NCBI GenBank assembly: GCA_002722245.1
Contig: PBLA01000026.1
Location: 1-64,000, forward strand
Length of the DNA stretch: 64,000 bases
Direction of reading: 5' to 3'
Source of the DNA: Flavobacteriales bacterium
GTDB lineage: Bacteria; Bacteroidota; Bacteroidia; Flavobacteriales_C; GCA-002722245
Numbering within the stretch: position 1 is the first letter of the stretch; every line of letters starts with the position of its first letter. Below, in pieces: positions 38,781 through 49,054 of the stretch. Position numbers and translations under genes: made by a program. The notes under the pieces were generated by a model. It had not been told where the DNA came from and searched no databases. It was given only the letters and a program-made list of their open reading frames with translations.

Positions 38781-40409
38781 TCACGTTTGAATAACACCTG
38801 GATTAAATCCTTTTTCAATGGGAGCATGGTTAGCAGCTTCAATTCCCATTGAAATAACTTTTCTTGTCTCAATAGGGTCAATTATAGCATCCACCCATAA
38901 ACGTGCAGCTGCATATTCAGGTGTTGTTTGCTCGTCATACTTAGCAGTGATTTTTGCTAACATTTCTTGTTGTTCTTCTTTAGAAACCTTTTCTCCTTTC
39001 GCTTTTTTAGCTCCTACTTGAATTTGAAGTAAAACTTTTGCTGCTTGCGAACCTCCCATAACTGCAATTTTTGCAGTTGGCCATGCCACTATTAAGCGTG
39101 GGTCAAATGCTTTTCCGCACATGGCATAATTTCCAGCCCCGTAGGAATTGCCAATCACCACACTGAATTTAGGGACAACACTATTACTCATGGCATTTAC
39201 CATTTTTGCTCCATCTTTAATAATACCTGCATGCTCTGATCTTGAACCAACCATAAAACCTGTAACATCATGGAAGAATACCAATGGAATCTTTTTTTGA
39301 TTGCAACTCATAATGAATCGAGCAGCCTTGTCGGCAGAATCATTATAAATCACACCTCCAAAATGCATCTCGCCCTTCTTGGTTTTGACTACTTTGCGTT
39401 GGTTCATAACAATCCCAACACTCCAGCCATCAATTCTGGCATATCCACAAATGATAGATTTACCAAATCCAGCTTTATACTCAGTGAATTTTGAGTCATC
39501 AATTAAACGTTTGAGAATATCTTTTGAATCATATGGTTTTGCCCGATCAAAAGGAAGTAATCCATATATTTCTTTGGATTCATATTTAGGCTCAACAGGA
39601 GCAACTCTGGAAAAACCTGCCGTTTGTGGTTCTCCGAATTTTTCTACAAGCTCCCGAATTGTGGAAAGGCATTCATCATCCGTTTCACATTCATAATCAG
39701 TTACACCAGATATTTCGCAATGTGTAACAGATCCACCTAATGTCTCATTATCTATTTCTTCACCAATAGCAGCTTTAACCAAATAGGACCCTGCGAGAAA
39801 AATCGTACCTGTTTTTTTAACAATAAGCGCCTCGTCACTCATTATAGGAAGGTAAGCACCTCCTGCAACACAGCTTCCCATAACAGCCGCAATTTGGGGG
39901 ATTCCCATTGAACTCATAATAGCATTGTTCCTAAAGATTCTTCCAAAATGCTCTTTATCAGGGAAAATTTCATCCTGCAGCGGAAGATAAACTCCTGCAG
40001 AGTCTACCAAATAAATGATTGGGATTTTATTTTCTATCGCAATCTCCTGTGCTCTTAGGTTCTTTTTACCCGTAATTGGAAACCATGCGCCCGCTTTAAC
40101 GGTGGCGTCATTTGCAACAACAATTACCTGCCTGTTTGTTATGTATCCAATCATTACTACTACACCGCCACTTGGACAACCTTTATGTTCTTGATACATA
40201 TTATATCCTGCAAATGCACCAATTTCTTGTTTAGGTTTGTTAGGATCAAGTAATTGCTCAATACGCTCTCGTGCTGTTAACTTACCTTTTGAATGATGTT
40301 TTTCAATCTTTTTTGCACCACCACCTTGCTGGATTTCATGAAGTTTTCTGTTTAGGTCAGAAACCAACATTTTCATTTTGTCTTCGTTTTTATTGAATTC
40401 TAAATCCAT
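38781..40409 (-). CDS. Acyl-CoA carboxylase, carboxyltransferase (beta) subunit, methylcrotonoyl/propionyl-CoA type
   Basis: KGKLTARERIEQLLDPNKPKQEIG, YLVDSAGVYLPLQDEIFPDKEHFGRIF, GNSYGAGNYAMCGKAFDPRLI; internal Met at 40409 preferred. Confidence 0.92.
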   Translation of the reverse strand: MDLEFNKNEDKMKMLVSDLNRKLHEIQQGGGAKKIEKHHSKGKLTARERIEQLLDPNKPKQEIGAFAGYNMYQEHKGCPSGGVVVMIGYITNRQVIVVANDATVKAGAWFPITGKKNLRAQEIAIENKIPIIYLVDSAGVYLPLQDEIFPDKEHFGRIFRNNAIMSSMGIPQIAAVMGSCVAGGAYLPIMSDEALIVKKTGTIFLAGSYLVKAAIGEEIDNETLGGSVTHCEISGVTDYECETDDECLSTIRELVEKFGEPQTAGFSRVAPVEPKYESKEIYGLLPFDRAKPYDSKDILKRLIDDSKFTEYKAGFGKSIICGYARIDGWSVGIVMNQRKVVKTKKGEMHFGGVIYNDSADKAARFIMSCNQKKIPLVFFHDVTGFMVGSRSEHAGIIKDGAKMVNAMSNSVVPKFSVVIGNSYGAGNYAMCGKAFDPRLIVAWPTAKIAVMGGSQAAKVLLQIQVGAKKAKGEKVSKEEQQEMLAKITAKYDEQTTPEYAAARLWVDAIIDPIETRKVISMGIEAANHAPIEKGFNPGVIQT

Positions 40410-40458
40410 TGGTTGTGGTTTTGTATTTGTATGGATATTATGGTCTTTAGGTTTCGTA

Positions 40459-41073
40459 TTATATTTCATAAGGGACTCTGTTTAATATACTTTTGGCGAG
40501 CGTGATTTCATCGGTATACTCAATTTGCTCTCCAAATGATATTCCTCGTGCAATTGTGGTAATCTTTACAGGTAAATCTTTCAGTTTTTTGTAAAGAAAA
40601 AAGTTCGTTGTATCACCTTCCATTGTTATTCTTAAGGCCAAAAGCACTTCTTTAATTTCTGGGGTTTCTTTAATTCGATTCACTAAAGACTCTATATTTA
40701 AATCGCTGGGTCCAATTCCATCCATTGGTGAAATCACACCACCTAAAACATGATATTTTCCATTAAATTGATGCGTGTTTTCAATGGCTAAAACATCACG
40801 AATATCCTCAACTACACAAATAAATTCATTACTTCGTGAAGAAGAGGAACATATACTGCATATCGGTTCATCAGTTAAATTATGACATATTTCGCATTCT
40901 GAAATTTTATTTTTCAGTTCAGAAAGTGTTTTTCCAAAACCTTCCAAAAAATCCTCATCTTGCTTAATGAGTTGTAGCGCATACCGTTGAGCTGTTTTTT
41001 TTCCTACACCAGGAAGAGCATTAAAATAATCGGCTAATTCGTTTATGAATTTTAATGATTTAGAATTATCCAT
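40459..41073 (-). CDS. recR: Recombination mediator RecR
   Basis: LPGVGKKTAQRYALQL, CEICHNLTDEPICSIC zinc finger, YHVLGGVISPMDGIGPSDL Toprim. Confidence 0.97.
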   Translation of the reverse strand: MDNSKSLKFINELADYFNALPGVGKKTAQRYALQLIKQDEDFLEGFGKTLSELKNKISECEICHNLTDEPICSICSSSSRSNEFICVVEDIRDVLAIENTHQFNGKYHVLGGVISPMDGIGPSDLNIESLVNRIKETPEIKEVLLALRITMEGDTTNFFLYKKLKDLPVKITTIARGISFGEQIEYTDEITLAKSILNRVPYEI

Positions 41074-41657
41074 TAAAAGGAGATTATTTTTTCTTTGATG
41101 AATTGGTTGTATAACGCATTAAGAGGGAGGCCCATTATGTTGTAATAACACCCATCAATTTTTCGAATTCTTGATTGTCCAATCCACTCTTGAATTCCAT
41201 ATGCTCCCGCTTTATCTAAAGGTGAAAATGTATCAATATAAAACTTAGCTTCTTGTTCGGATATGGGTTCGAAATATACCTTTGATGTATTACTAAAGGA
41301 AATTCGTTTATTATGAAACAGTAAACAAACGCCAGTAACAACATCATGTGCTTTGTTGCTTAATTTTAAGATCATCTGAAGTGCATCCGATTCATCAGTA
41401 GGTTTGCCAAGGATTTTATTGCTTTCAACCACTACTGTATCAGAGGTTATAACCACAGCGTTTTCATCTATAAAATTTGAAAATGAGTGGCTTTTTAATT
41501 TTGCCAAATACTCTGGAACGTCATAAGGAGACAAATCTAAAGGGTATGTTTCATCAATCTCAAATACTTGTTGGTCAAACTTTACACCAAGTTTAGTAAG
41601 TAACTCTTTGCGTCTTGGTGATGCACTCCCAAGGATAACTTTTTTGTGTTGAATCAT
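41073..41657 (-). CDS. maf: Maf-like nucleoside triphosphate pyrophosphatase
   Basis: VILGSASPRRKELLTKLG, VITSDTVVVESNKILGKP, DKAGAYGIQEW. Confidence 0.95.
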   Translation of the reverse strand: MIQHKKVILGSASPRRKELLTKLGVKFDQQVFEIDETYPLDLSPYDVPEYLAKLKSHSFSNFIDENAVVITSDTVVVESNKILGKPTDESDALQMILKLSNKAHDVVTGVCLLFHNKRISFSNTSKVYFEPISEQEAKFYIDTFSPLDKAGAYGIQEWIGQSRIRKIDGCYYNIMGLPLNALYNQFIKEKIISF

Positions 41658-41659
41658 CG

Positions 41660-42634
41660 CTAGATACTTAATAGATAAATCAAGGGACTTAAAACCCCAG
41701 CTAACATTATTAATTTACATTTATTGCTATGTGTTTGATAATCGCTATGAGATTCTGCTCTTGAAATTGACCGAATAATTCCAATTAAAAGGAAAATAAA
41801 AATGATAGAGTAAAGCGAGTATGAAGTTCTTCCAATATTCAATAATGGAATCCAAAAATAAAGTGCAAATAGTATGCTCCCTATAAGTACAATACATAGG
41901 ACTTGAATAAGGATTTTAGTCCACTTTTCACCAAGAAGAATAGGGATGGTATTCGCTCCAACTGAAAAATCGCCTTTATAATCCTGCATGTCTTTAATAA
42001 TTTCTCTAATTAAGGAAATAATGAACCCAAAAACACCAAGTCCCAACGAAAAATAGAAAAGTACTTTTAATGGTCCGCCCCAAATACTTTTGTAAGTCAT
42101 TACTAAAACATTCCCATAGGATTCAATATATCCTAAACTTTCAAAAAAGAAATAAGTCATCGGAACAACTGCAGAAGCAAGAGCAACGATTACATTACCA
42201 ATTAGAAAAGTGTTTTTAACATAACTTGAATAAATCCATAAAAGGGCAGCAATCATTACATGGAGAATAGCGAGTCGGTAATTTCCTGCTAAACTTCCGG
42301 TATAAGCGGCAAGTAAAACACCAGAACCATTAAGAAAGATATAAAGGTTATTAGCCGCATTTAACGAGATGGTTTTACCTACAATTACTTTCTTGGGTTT
42401 ATTAATTTCATCTGCTTTTAAATCATGAACATCATTAATTACATACCCCGCTGCTGCTATAATCATTACGGAGAGAGATAAAAGAAGTGTTTCCCATAAG
42501 TTCATCGTAGCATGGCTTTCGGGGAAAAGATGTGTGATAGCCGGTTCAAAAATGGCGTATTTACTACAAAATATTGTTGCTCCAGCAATAAGAAGATTTT
42601 TCCAGCGAAATAGATTAAGAAGACTACTTACCAT
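41660..42634 (-). CDS. UbiA-family prenyltransferase (geranylgeranylglycerol-phosphate synthase-like)
   Basis: AAAGYVINDVHDLKADEINKPKKVIVGK, DMQDYKGDFSVGANTIPI motifs; multi-TM. Confidence 0.87.
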   Translation of the reverse strand: MVSSLLNLFRWKNLLIAGATIFCSKYAIFEPAITHLFPESHATMNLWETLLLSLSVMIIAAAGYVINDVHDLKADEINKPKKVIVGKTISLNAANNLYIFLNGSGVLLAAYTGSLAGNYRLAILHVMIAALLWIYSSYVKNTFLIGNVIVALASAVVPMTYFFFESLGYIESYGNVLVMTYKSIWGGPLKVLFYFSLGLGVFGFIISLIREIIKDMQDYKGDFSVGANTIPILLGEKWTKILIQVLCIVLIGSILFALYFWIPLLNIGRTSYSLYSIIFIFLLIGIIRSISRAESHSDYQTHSNKCKLIMLAGVLSPLIYLLSI

Positions 42635-43161
42635 ACTTTTGCCTCATCATTTACATTCGGATTAAACCATTTATCCTGAGCACGTAAAACTTTTTCTATT
42701 AAATCTCGCACGCATCCCTTACCACCATTAATGGGAGAAATGTATTGGGAAATTGATTTAATCTCTGTTGCCGCGTCATTTGGACAAGCAGGAAGTCCTA
42801 TTTTACTCATTATTTCATAGTCTGGAATATCATCTCCCATGTAGGCAATTTCATCGTTGCTTAAGTTATAGGTAAGCTTCAGTTCGTCAAATACGTCCCA
42901 TTTATCACTTGCCCCCATGTAAACATCATGAATACCAAGACCTGTAAATCTTTTTCGTACGATCTCATTTTTCCCTCCAGATATTATGGCAACTTTATAC
43001 CCTCGTTTAACAGCCAGTTGGAGTGCATAGCCGTCCTTGATGTTCATCGTTCGAGTTTGATCACCTGTGGGTTCTAAAATTACAGTTCCATCGGTTAAAA
43101 CACCATCTATGTCCAAAATGAACGTAGTGATTTCAGTTAAGTTTTCCGGGTATTTGCTCAT
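42628..43161 (-). CDS. kdsC: KdsC-like HAD phosphatase (3-deoxy-manno-octulosonate-8-phosphatase type)
   Basis: FILDIDGVLTDG, MNIKDGYALQLAVKRGYKVAIISG, IAYMGDDIPDYE. Confidence 0.87.
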   Translation of the reverse strand: MSKYPENLTEITTFILDIDGVLTDGTVILEPTGDQTRTMNIKDGYALQLAVKRGYKVAIISGGKNEIVRKRFTGLGIHDVYMGASDKWDVFDELKLTYNLSNDEIAYMGDDIPDYEIMSKIGLPACPNDAATEIKSISQYISPINGGKGCVRDLIEKVLRAQDKWFNPNVNDEAKVW

Positions 43162-43306
43162 TGAATTTTAATCTACTTTGTAATAAATACAGGACAAAAC
43201 GAATTTACTTTTATTGTAACTCTAAAACCTTAATTACACTAAAAGTAAATAACGCACATTAAGATTTTAATCGCCAATTGGTTTTTAAAATACTTAAGCT
43301 TTAAAG

Positions 43307-43345
43307 TTACTTGAAATAAGGTTAAATAATTAATCATTCAAGTAA
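43307..43345. repeat. Inverted repeat TTACTTGAA ... TTCAAGTAA
   Basis: 9-bp perfect arms, 21-nt spacer, upstream of the 477-aa gene. Confidence 0.55.
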
Positions 43346-43362
43346 AAAATAATTAACTTAAG

Positions 43363-43376
43363 ATCTAAATTTAGAT
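43363..43376. promoter_or_regulatory. 14-bp perfect palindrome ATCTAAATTTAGAT (operator-like)
   Basis: Self-complementary sequence 35 nt upstream of the ATG at 43412. Confidence 0.4.
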
Positions 43377-43411
43377 ACAATCAGGTTTTATATAGCCTTA
43401 AAGCATTTATC

Positions 43412-44845
43412 ATGGAAGGACAAGTACTGGACGCCTCGCAAAAAGCATTATCAATAAATTTAGACAGAACAATTTATGGTACGTTTGCTGAAATTGGTGC
43501 AGGTCAAGAAATTGCAAGAAATTTCTTTGTTGTGGGTGGCGCTTCAGGAACGATTGCAAAATCATTGAGTGCCTATGACATGGCCATGAGTGATGCTATT
43601 TATGGTGAAAAGCCGGGACGATATGTTTGCAAAGCGCGTTTAGAGCAAATGTTAACCTACGAGTACAATCGCTTAATTAATGAGCTTTCGGAAAAAAAAC
43701 CTGAAAAAAGATTTTTTGCATTAGCGGATACTGTAGAGGCAATTAATTATGATCGATCCAATAAATCTCATGGTTGGATGGGTGTTCGATTCCAAATTAA
43801 TCCAGGAGAACAGTTTAATGATGTGATTATTCATATTCGACTTTTGGATAGAGAAAATCTTCAGCAACAGGAAATTTTAGGTCAAATGGGTGTGAATTTG
43901 CTTTATGGATGTTATCATTTACATCATTCTCCTGAAAGTATCCTTAAACATATGAATGATGGATTAATACCAGGGAGAATGCAAATTGACATGGTGGAAT
44001 TCAAGGGCCCTCTTTTTAAAAATGTGGATAATAGATTGCTCAGTTTATGGTTAGTTAAAAACAAAATGGCCGATGCTGTAATGTTTCAACCTGATGGGTC
44101 AACAATACACCCAACTGAGGTTTTGTATAAAAAGGAGATTTTAGCGCTTCGTGGAAGATTTCGTCCAGTAACAAAAGTCCATTTAGATATGCTTAAAAAC
44201 GGGATGAAGCAGTTTGAGAAAGATGATCGAATTAAGGATAAAAAACAAATTACTGTTATTACCGAGTTAACGTTAAAAGATTTGAGTGGGGAAGAGGGTA
44301 TTGATGAACAAGATTTTTTAGATCGAGTAGATATATTAACCGCTCTAGGTCAGACAGTTTTGGTCTCTAACTTTCAGGAGTACTACAAGTTGGTTCGTTA
44401 CCTTACTAGATATAATACAGGTGCTCAGCTTGCAATCGTTCTTGGGGCGAATTCATTGATAAATGTGTTCAATGAAAAGTTCTATGAAAATTTGAATGGT
44501 AGCTTAATGGAAGCTTTTGGATACCTTTTTCATAAGGATGTTAGGCTTTATTTATACCCTTATCGTTTTGGAGATGAAGTAATCACTTCAGAAAATATGA
44601 TTATTCCCGAAAAATATGAAGAGCTTTATCAGTTTTTAAAAACGAGTGGGAAAATTGTTGATTATGAAAAGTATGATGCTAAAACATTAGACATTTTCTC
44701 CCATAAAGTATTGGAGAAAATAACTGACGGGAATAAAGAGTGGGAAAAAATGGTGCCTCCAATTGTTGCCCGTTTAATAAAGGAAAATAACTTGTTTAAT
44801 TTTAGAAAAAAGAAATTTTCTAAGTCTAAAATGAGTTTTAGGTAA
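43412..44845 (+). CDS. Conserved-looking protein of unknown function (477 aa)
   Basis: MEGQVLDASQKALSINLDRTIYGTFAEIGAGQEIARNFFVVGGASGTIAKSLSAYDM...; no catalytic family recognised. Confidence 0.8.
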   Translation: MEGQVLDASQKALSINLDRTIYGTFAEIGAGQEIARNFFVVGGASGTIAKSLSAYDMAMSDAIYGEKPGRYVCKARLEQMLTYEYNRLINELSEKKPEKRFFALADTVEAINYDRSNKSHGWMGVRFQINPGEQFNDVIIHIRLLDRENLQQQEILGQMGVNLLYGCYHLHHSPESILKHMNDGLIPGRMQIDMVEFKGPLFKNVDNRLLSLWLVKNKMADAVMFQPDGSTIHPTEVLYKKEILALRGRFRPVTKVHLDMLKNGMKQFEKDDRIKDKKQITVITELTLKDLSGEEGIDEQDFLDRVDILTALGQTVLVSNFQEYYKLVRYLTRYNTGAQLAIVLGANSLINVFNEKFYENLNGSLMEAFGYLFHKDVRLYLYPYRFGDEVITSENMIIPEKYEELYQFLKTSGKIVDYEKYDAKTLDIFSHKVLEKITDGNKEWEKMVPPIVARLIKENNLFNFRKKKFSKSKMSFR

Positions 44846-44878
44846 TAATTATAATTTCTTTAATGCGTATATACCTAA

Positions 44879-45388
44879 ATGCTGATTAATAGCGATGTAT
44901 ATAGTTTAGAAGAAAGAGGAAATACAATCCTTTTTCAAAAAATTCTTCCGCCTAATACTATATTCACTAAGTTTTTTTCAATTCTTATTGCTTTAGTTTC
45001 TCTGGGAGCATTTTTTCTCGTCAATATTATTTTTGAGTGGGCCTTCATTCTATATGGGGTTATATGCTTGATTATAGCCCTGTGTTATTCATTGAGCATT
45101 TTTTTTAGAGATGAAGCACAGGTCAAGCCTTTTCTTGTGTTTGACAAAAAAAAACAAAGGCTAAAAATACATAATGGATTTGATGTGCCTTATGAAAGAA
45201 TTAGTCTTATGAAAGTTCATGTATGGAAGGATGATGAAGGAGGTAAGTATTGCTCTGTTCGTATTCAGGCCTCAAACGGACCTGCTGTTTTTGATTCTAC
45301 TTTTTTTTCTAATAAAACTGATTGGAATATGTTCGCAAATGTACTAAAGAGAGAGGTTAATGTGGAGTTTATTAATGAAGTGGATTAG
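44879..45388 (+). CDS. Hypothetical membrane protein
   Basis: Two TM helices followed by a PH-like soluble C-terminus. Confidence 0.6.
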   Translation: MLINSDVYSLEERGNTILFQKILPPNTIFTKFFSILIALVSLGAFFLVNIIFEWAFILYGVICLIIALCYSLSIFFRDEAQVKPFLVFDKKKQRLKIHNGFDVPYERISLMKVHVWKDDEGGKYCSVRIQASNGPAVFDSTFFSNKTDWNMFANVLKREVNVEFINEVD

Positions 45389-45447
45389 TACTTTTCTCAA
45401 TGATCTCACTCTTTTAAGATCCTGTCCAATTGTATTATCTTTACTAA

Positions 45448-46392
45448 ATGAAAGTTGTTTTCCTAGGGACACCAGATTTTGCAGTTGCTTCACTAAAAGC
45501 CCTTGTTGAAGAAGGGTTTGATATTGTTGGTGTAGTAACAATGCCCGATAAAAAGTCGGGGAGAGGCATGCGTATTCAGCAGTCGGCAGTAAAGCAGTAT
45601 GCCCTTGAAAAAGGATTGCATATTATGCAGCCTCACAACTTGAAAGACGTAACATTTCAGCAAGAATTAAAAGCTTTAGAAGCGGATTTACAAATAATTG
45701 TAGCATTTAGGATGTTACCAGATGCTGTATGGCAAATGCCAAAGCATGGAACTTTTAACTTGCATGGATCCCTGTTGCCAGATTATAGAGGTGCAGCACC
45801 AATTAATTGGGCCATAATGAATGGAGAAAAAGAAACAGGTGTAACAACTTTTTTTCTTGAGCATGATATTGATACAGGAGAAATTATCGATAATCGTAAA
45901 GTTGAGATTGGTCCAAACGAATCAGCCGGTGTATTACATGATAAACTCATGAATGTAGGAGCAGAATTAGTAGTAAGTACGGCTAAAAAAATAATGGAAG
46001 GAACGGTTACTACCCAAAAGCAACACGAAATGCTTAATGGTAGAGAGCCAAAACTAGCCTATAAAATCTTTAAGAATACTTGTGAAATTAATTTTCAAAA
46101 AGAGGCAAAAGATGTGCATAACCATATTCGTGGTTTAAGTCCCTATCCTGCCGCTTTTACAAGCTTAAAATTAGGTAATGGTAAAACGATAGGCTTAAAA
46201 ATATTTAAAGCTGAAATTATAAATGATCAATTGTCTCCAGGTTTAATACAAACGGATGGAAAAAAAGAGTTTATTGTAGGTTGTGGAAAAGGTGCAGTCA
46301 AAGTATTGGAAGTACAATTAGCAGGGAAAAAACGAATGCAGATTGATCAGTTTTTACAGGGAATTAATCTCGAAGATGCCCAATTAAAATAA
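45448..46392 (+). CDS. fmt: Methionyl-tRNA formyltransferase
   Basis: VVFLGTPDFAVASLKALVEEG, FNLHGSLLPDYRGAAPINWAIMNGEKETGVTTF. Confidence 0.97.
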   Translation: MKVVFLGTPDFAVASLKALVEEGFDIVGVVTMPDKKSGRGMRIQQSAVKQYALEKGLHIMQPHNLKDVTFQQELKALEADLQIIVAFRMLPDAVWQMPKHGTFNLHGSLLPDYRGAAPINWAIMNGEKETGVTTFFLEHDIDTGEIIDNRKVEIGPNESAGVLHDKLMNVGAELVVSTAKKIMEGTVTTQKQHEMLNGREPKLAYKIFKNTCEINFQKEAKDVHNHIRGLSPYPAAFTSLKLGNGKTIGLKIFKAEIINDQLSPGLIQTDGKKEFIVGCGKGAVKVLEVQLAGKKRMQIDQFLQGINLEDAQLK

Positions 46393-46443
46393 TTTTAAAA
46401 ATATATTTTTATTCTGCGTAAATAAAGACAATCCTTTTTTATC

Positions 46444-47229
46444 ATGAGACTAACCATTATAACCACAATACTTATTGTCCTCATTTCATGTAGTAAAGTC
46501 CCTATCTCAGGGCGAAGACAAATGCATTTACTGCCCGAATCTGATTTAATCGGTATGGCAAAACAGCAATATGCTCAATTTATCCGAGCCTCTGATGTTG
46601 AAATAGGAACCGAAAATGCAAGGATGGTTGAGCGTGTAGGAAAAAAAATTGCATCGTCAGTGGAGTCCTATATGCATAAACATGGGCATAGTAAGCGGAT
46701 TAAGGGGTTTCAATGGGAATTTAAGTTGGTTAATGATCCTACTATTAACGCGTGGTGTATGCCAGGAGGAAAGATTTGCGTGTATACTGGTATTCTTAAC
46801 GTTGCTCAAAATGAAACAGGTTTGGCCGTTGTTATGGGTCACGAAGTTGCTCATGCAATTGCTCGCCATGGAAATGAACGAATGAGCAAGGCCATTGCTG
46901 CACAAATGGGAGGAGTTGCTTTAAGCGTGGCTGTAAGTAATAAAGCGGAAGAAACACAACGTTTGTTTAATCAAGCTTATGGATTAGGAAGCGGACTAGG
47001 TGGGTTAGCTTTTTCAAGAAAAAATGAATTAGAGTCTGATCAGCTCGGTTTAGTATTCATGCATCTGGCAGGCTATGACGCATCTAAGGCTGTTGATTTT
47101 TGGAAAAGAATGGCTGCTCACGGAGCTCAGACGCCTGAATTCTTATCAACACACCCAAGTGATGAGCGAAGAGTGAAAGAAATAGAAGCATTTCTTAAAT
47201 CTCAGTCCTTTAAACATCATACTAAATGA
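46444..47229 (+). CDS. M48-family metallopeptidase, lipoprotein
   Basis: LIVLISCSKVPISGRRQ lipobox; MGHEVAHAIARHGNERMS HExxH; ELESDQLGL. Confidence 0.92.
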   Translation: MRLTIITTILIVLISCSKVPISGRRQMHLLPESDLIGMAKQQYAQFIRASDVEIGTENARMVERVGKKIASSVESYMHKHGHSKRIKGFQWEFKLVNDPTINAWCMPGGKICVYTGILNVAQNETGLAVVMGHEVAHAIARHGNERMSKAIAAQMGGVALSVAVSNKAEETQRLFNQAYGLGSGLGGLAFSRKNELESDQLGLVFMHLAGYDASKAVDFWKRMAAHGAQTPEFLSTHPSDERRVKEIEAFLKSQSFKHHTK

Positions 47230-47392
47230 TCAAAATTAATTCTGTTACATTAAGTAATAATATTGAATTAAAATCGTGATTAAGAACATTAGTATGGAAA
47301 AATTGACTTTTTGTAAGAAATTAACAGTCTAAATCTTAAAAGTTTACTGTAGAAGTGATTTAATATTTCTATGCTTGTATTACATTCGTAAC

Positions 47393-47866
47393 ATGTCCCA
47401 ATTAACAATAGAAAAGGATATTGAGTATATCAAGAATCAAGTTAATTACTTAGATACTTTTCAACAAAGGATCGCTCAGGCGTTAAAGGAACTTAAAAGC
47501 GGTAGTGTTTGGAAGGGATTGTCTTCAGATGAGCCGATTTATTTAGATATTAATCGTTGGTTGAAAAGTTACTCAACCCTCAAAATGCACCTATATCAAA
47601 AAGATGTGATTGATAAAGAGCTAAGAGATTCATTAAGTAAATTACCTCAGCTCGTATTTAAAAAACCACTTTCAACGAAAGATTCGCTCAAAGAGAAGGG
47701 TGGATTTACTAAATTTTTGTATTCAATTGTTCCACCTTTTAGGACAGGATTCAATAAAAGAAGAGTTAAAGAAATCGAGAAACAACTCTTAGAATACAAA
47801 GAGTGGGGTGAAAAATTAAGGAAATTATCATTTCAAATTGAACGTGTTTATACTGACGGGATTTAA
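47393..47866 (+). CDS. Hypothetical protein
   Basis: Intact ORF, ATG at 47393, directly abuts the glycosyltransferase gene. Confidence 0.6.
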   Translation: MSQLTIEKDIEYIKNQVNYLDTFQQRIAQALKELKSGSVWKGLSSDEPIYLDINRWLKSYSTLKMHLYQKDVIDKELRDSLSKLPQLVFKKPLSTKDSLKEKGGFTKFLYSIVPPFRTGFNKRRVKEIEKQLLEYKEWGEKLRKLSFQIERVYTDGI

Positions 47867-49003
47867 TTGGAGTCTAAGAAATTAAAAATAGCCTTTTTAT
47901 CTGTTTTTTATCCATTTAGAGGAGGGATAGCCCAGTTTAATACGGAGCTTTTTAAAGCACTACAACATAAAGCAGAGGTAAAAGCGTTTAATTTCACAAC
48001 CCAATATCCTAATTTACTATTTCCTGGTAAAACACAGTACGTTAGTGAAACAGATCAAGCTCCTGGTTTTGATGCTCCAAGATATTTAAGTTCAATTAAT
48101 CCATTAAGCTTCAAAAAAACAACGAATGCTATAAAAAAGTACGCTCCTGATGTGCTGGTAACAGCTTACTGGATGCCATTTTTTGGACCTTCATTAGGAA
48201 TGGTATGTAAGAAGCTTAAAGGGAAAGCAATTAATGTTTCATTTGTACATAATGCAATTCCACATGAAAGACGATTCGGAGATTCCAAACTCTCTAAATT
48301 TTATTTCAAACAGCAGGATGCTTTTGTCACAATGAGTGAAACAGTTAGGAACGATCTTAATATCCTTCTTCCTAATTGCAAAACGATGATGCGCCCTCAT
48401 CCATTATATGCACAGTTTGGGGAGCCCAAATCAAAACAGGAAATACGAGCGAAATTTGGTATACGAAAAGAGCAAAAGATATTGTTGTTTTTTGGATTTA
48501 TTAGAAAATATAAAGGGTTAGACCTCCTGTTAAAGGCATTGAAAAACTGTGATGAACATACGGTAGTTTTAATTGCCGGAGAATGTTATGGGGAGTTCGA
48601 TCAGTATCAAGAAATAATTGATGAATTTGGACTGGAAGATAGAGTTATTAAAATGGTGAAGTATATTCCAGATTCGGAGGTGTCAGAAATTTTTTCTGTT
48701 TCAGATATTTGTGTTTTACCCTACAGAACAGCAACGCAGAGTGGAATAGCTTCCATTGCTAAATATTATCAATTACCTATGGTTGTGACTCCTGTTGGTG
48801 AATTGCCTAATGAAGTAATTCCAGATAAAACTGGAATTGTTTGTGAGTCTTCAAAACCTATTCATATCGCACAGGGTATTCACAAATCGTTAGATTTACT
48901 TGAAGATTTCTCGCTTCAATTAAAAGCAGAGAAAGATGAGCACACCTGGTCAAATTTTGCAGAAGAGTTTATGTTATTTCTAAAATCTTTGGACCAAAAT
49001 TGA
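47867..49003 (+). CDS. Glycosyltransferase family 4-like
   Basis: FYPFRGGIAQFNTELFKAL; LLFFGFIRKYKGLDLLLKAL; TTG start immediately after the upstream stop. Confidence 0.88.
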   Translation: MESKKLKIAFLSVFYPFRGGIAQFNTELFKALQHKAEVKAFNFTTQYPNLLFPGKTQYVSETDQAPGFDAPRYLSSINPLSFKKTTNAIKKYAPDVLVTAYWMPFFGPSLGMVCKKLKGKAINVSFVHNAIPHERRFGDSKLSKFYFKQQDAFVTMSETVRNDLNILLPNCKTMMRPHPLYAQFGEPKSKQEIRAKFGIRKEQKILLFFGFIRKYKGLDLLLKALKNCDEHTVVLIAGECYGEFDQYQEIIDEFGLEDRVIKMVKYIPDSEVSEIFSVSDICVLPYRTATQSGIASIAKYYQLPMVVTPVGELPNEVIPDKTGIVCESSKPIHIAQGIHKSLDLLEDFSLQLKAEKDEHTWSNFAEEFMLFLKSLDQN

Positions 49004-49040
49004 TTGGGTTAAACGATAATGTGATGACAAACGTAACGAG

Positions 49041-49048
49041 TATATTTG
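49041..49048 (+). promoter_or_regulatory. Putative -7 element TATATTTG
   Basis: Exact TAnnTTTG match, 6 nt before the ATG at 49055. Confidence 0.4.
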
Positions 49049-49054
49049 CATTCC

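Noticed and set aside
39270-39696. Two + strand ORFs opposite the acyl-CoA carboxylase gene
   Set aside because: Fully antisense to a confidently identified enzyme; no start context or motif.
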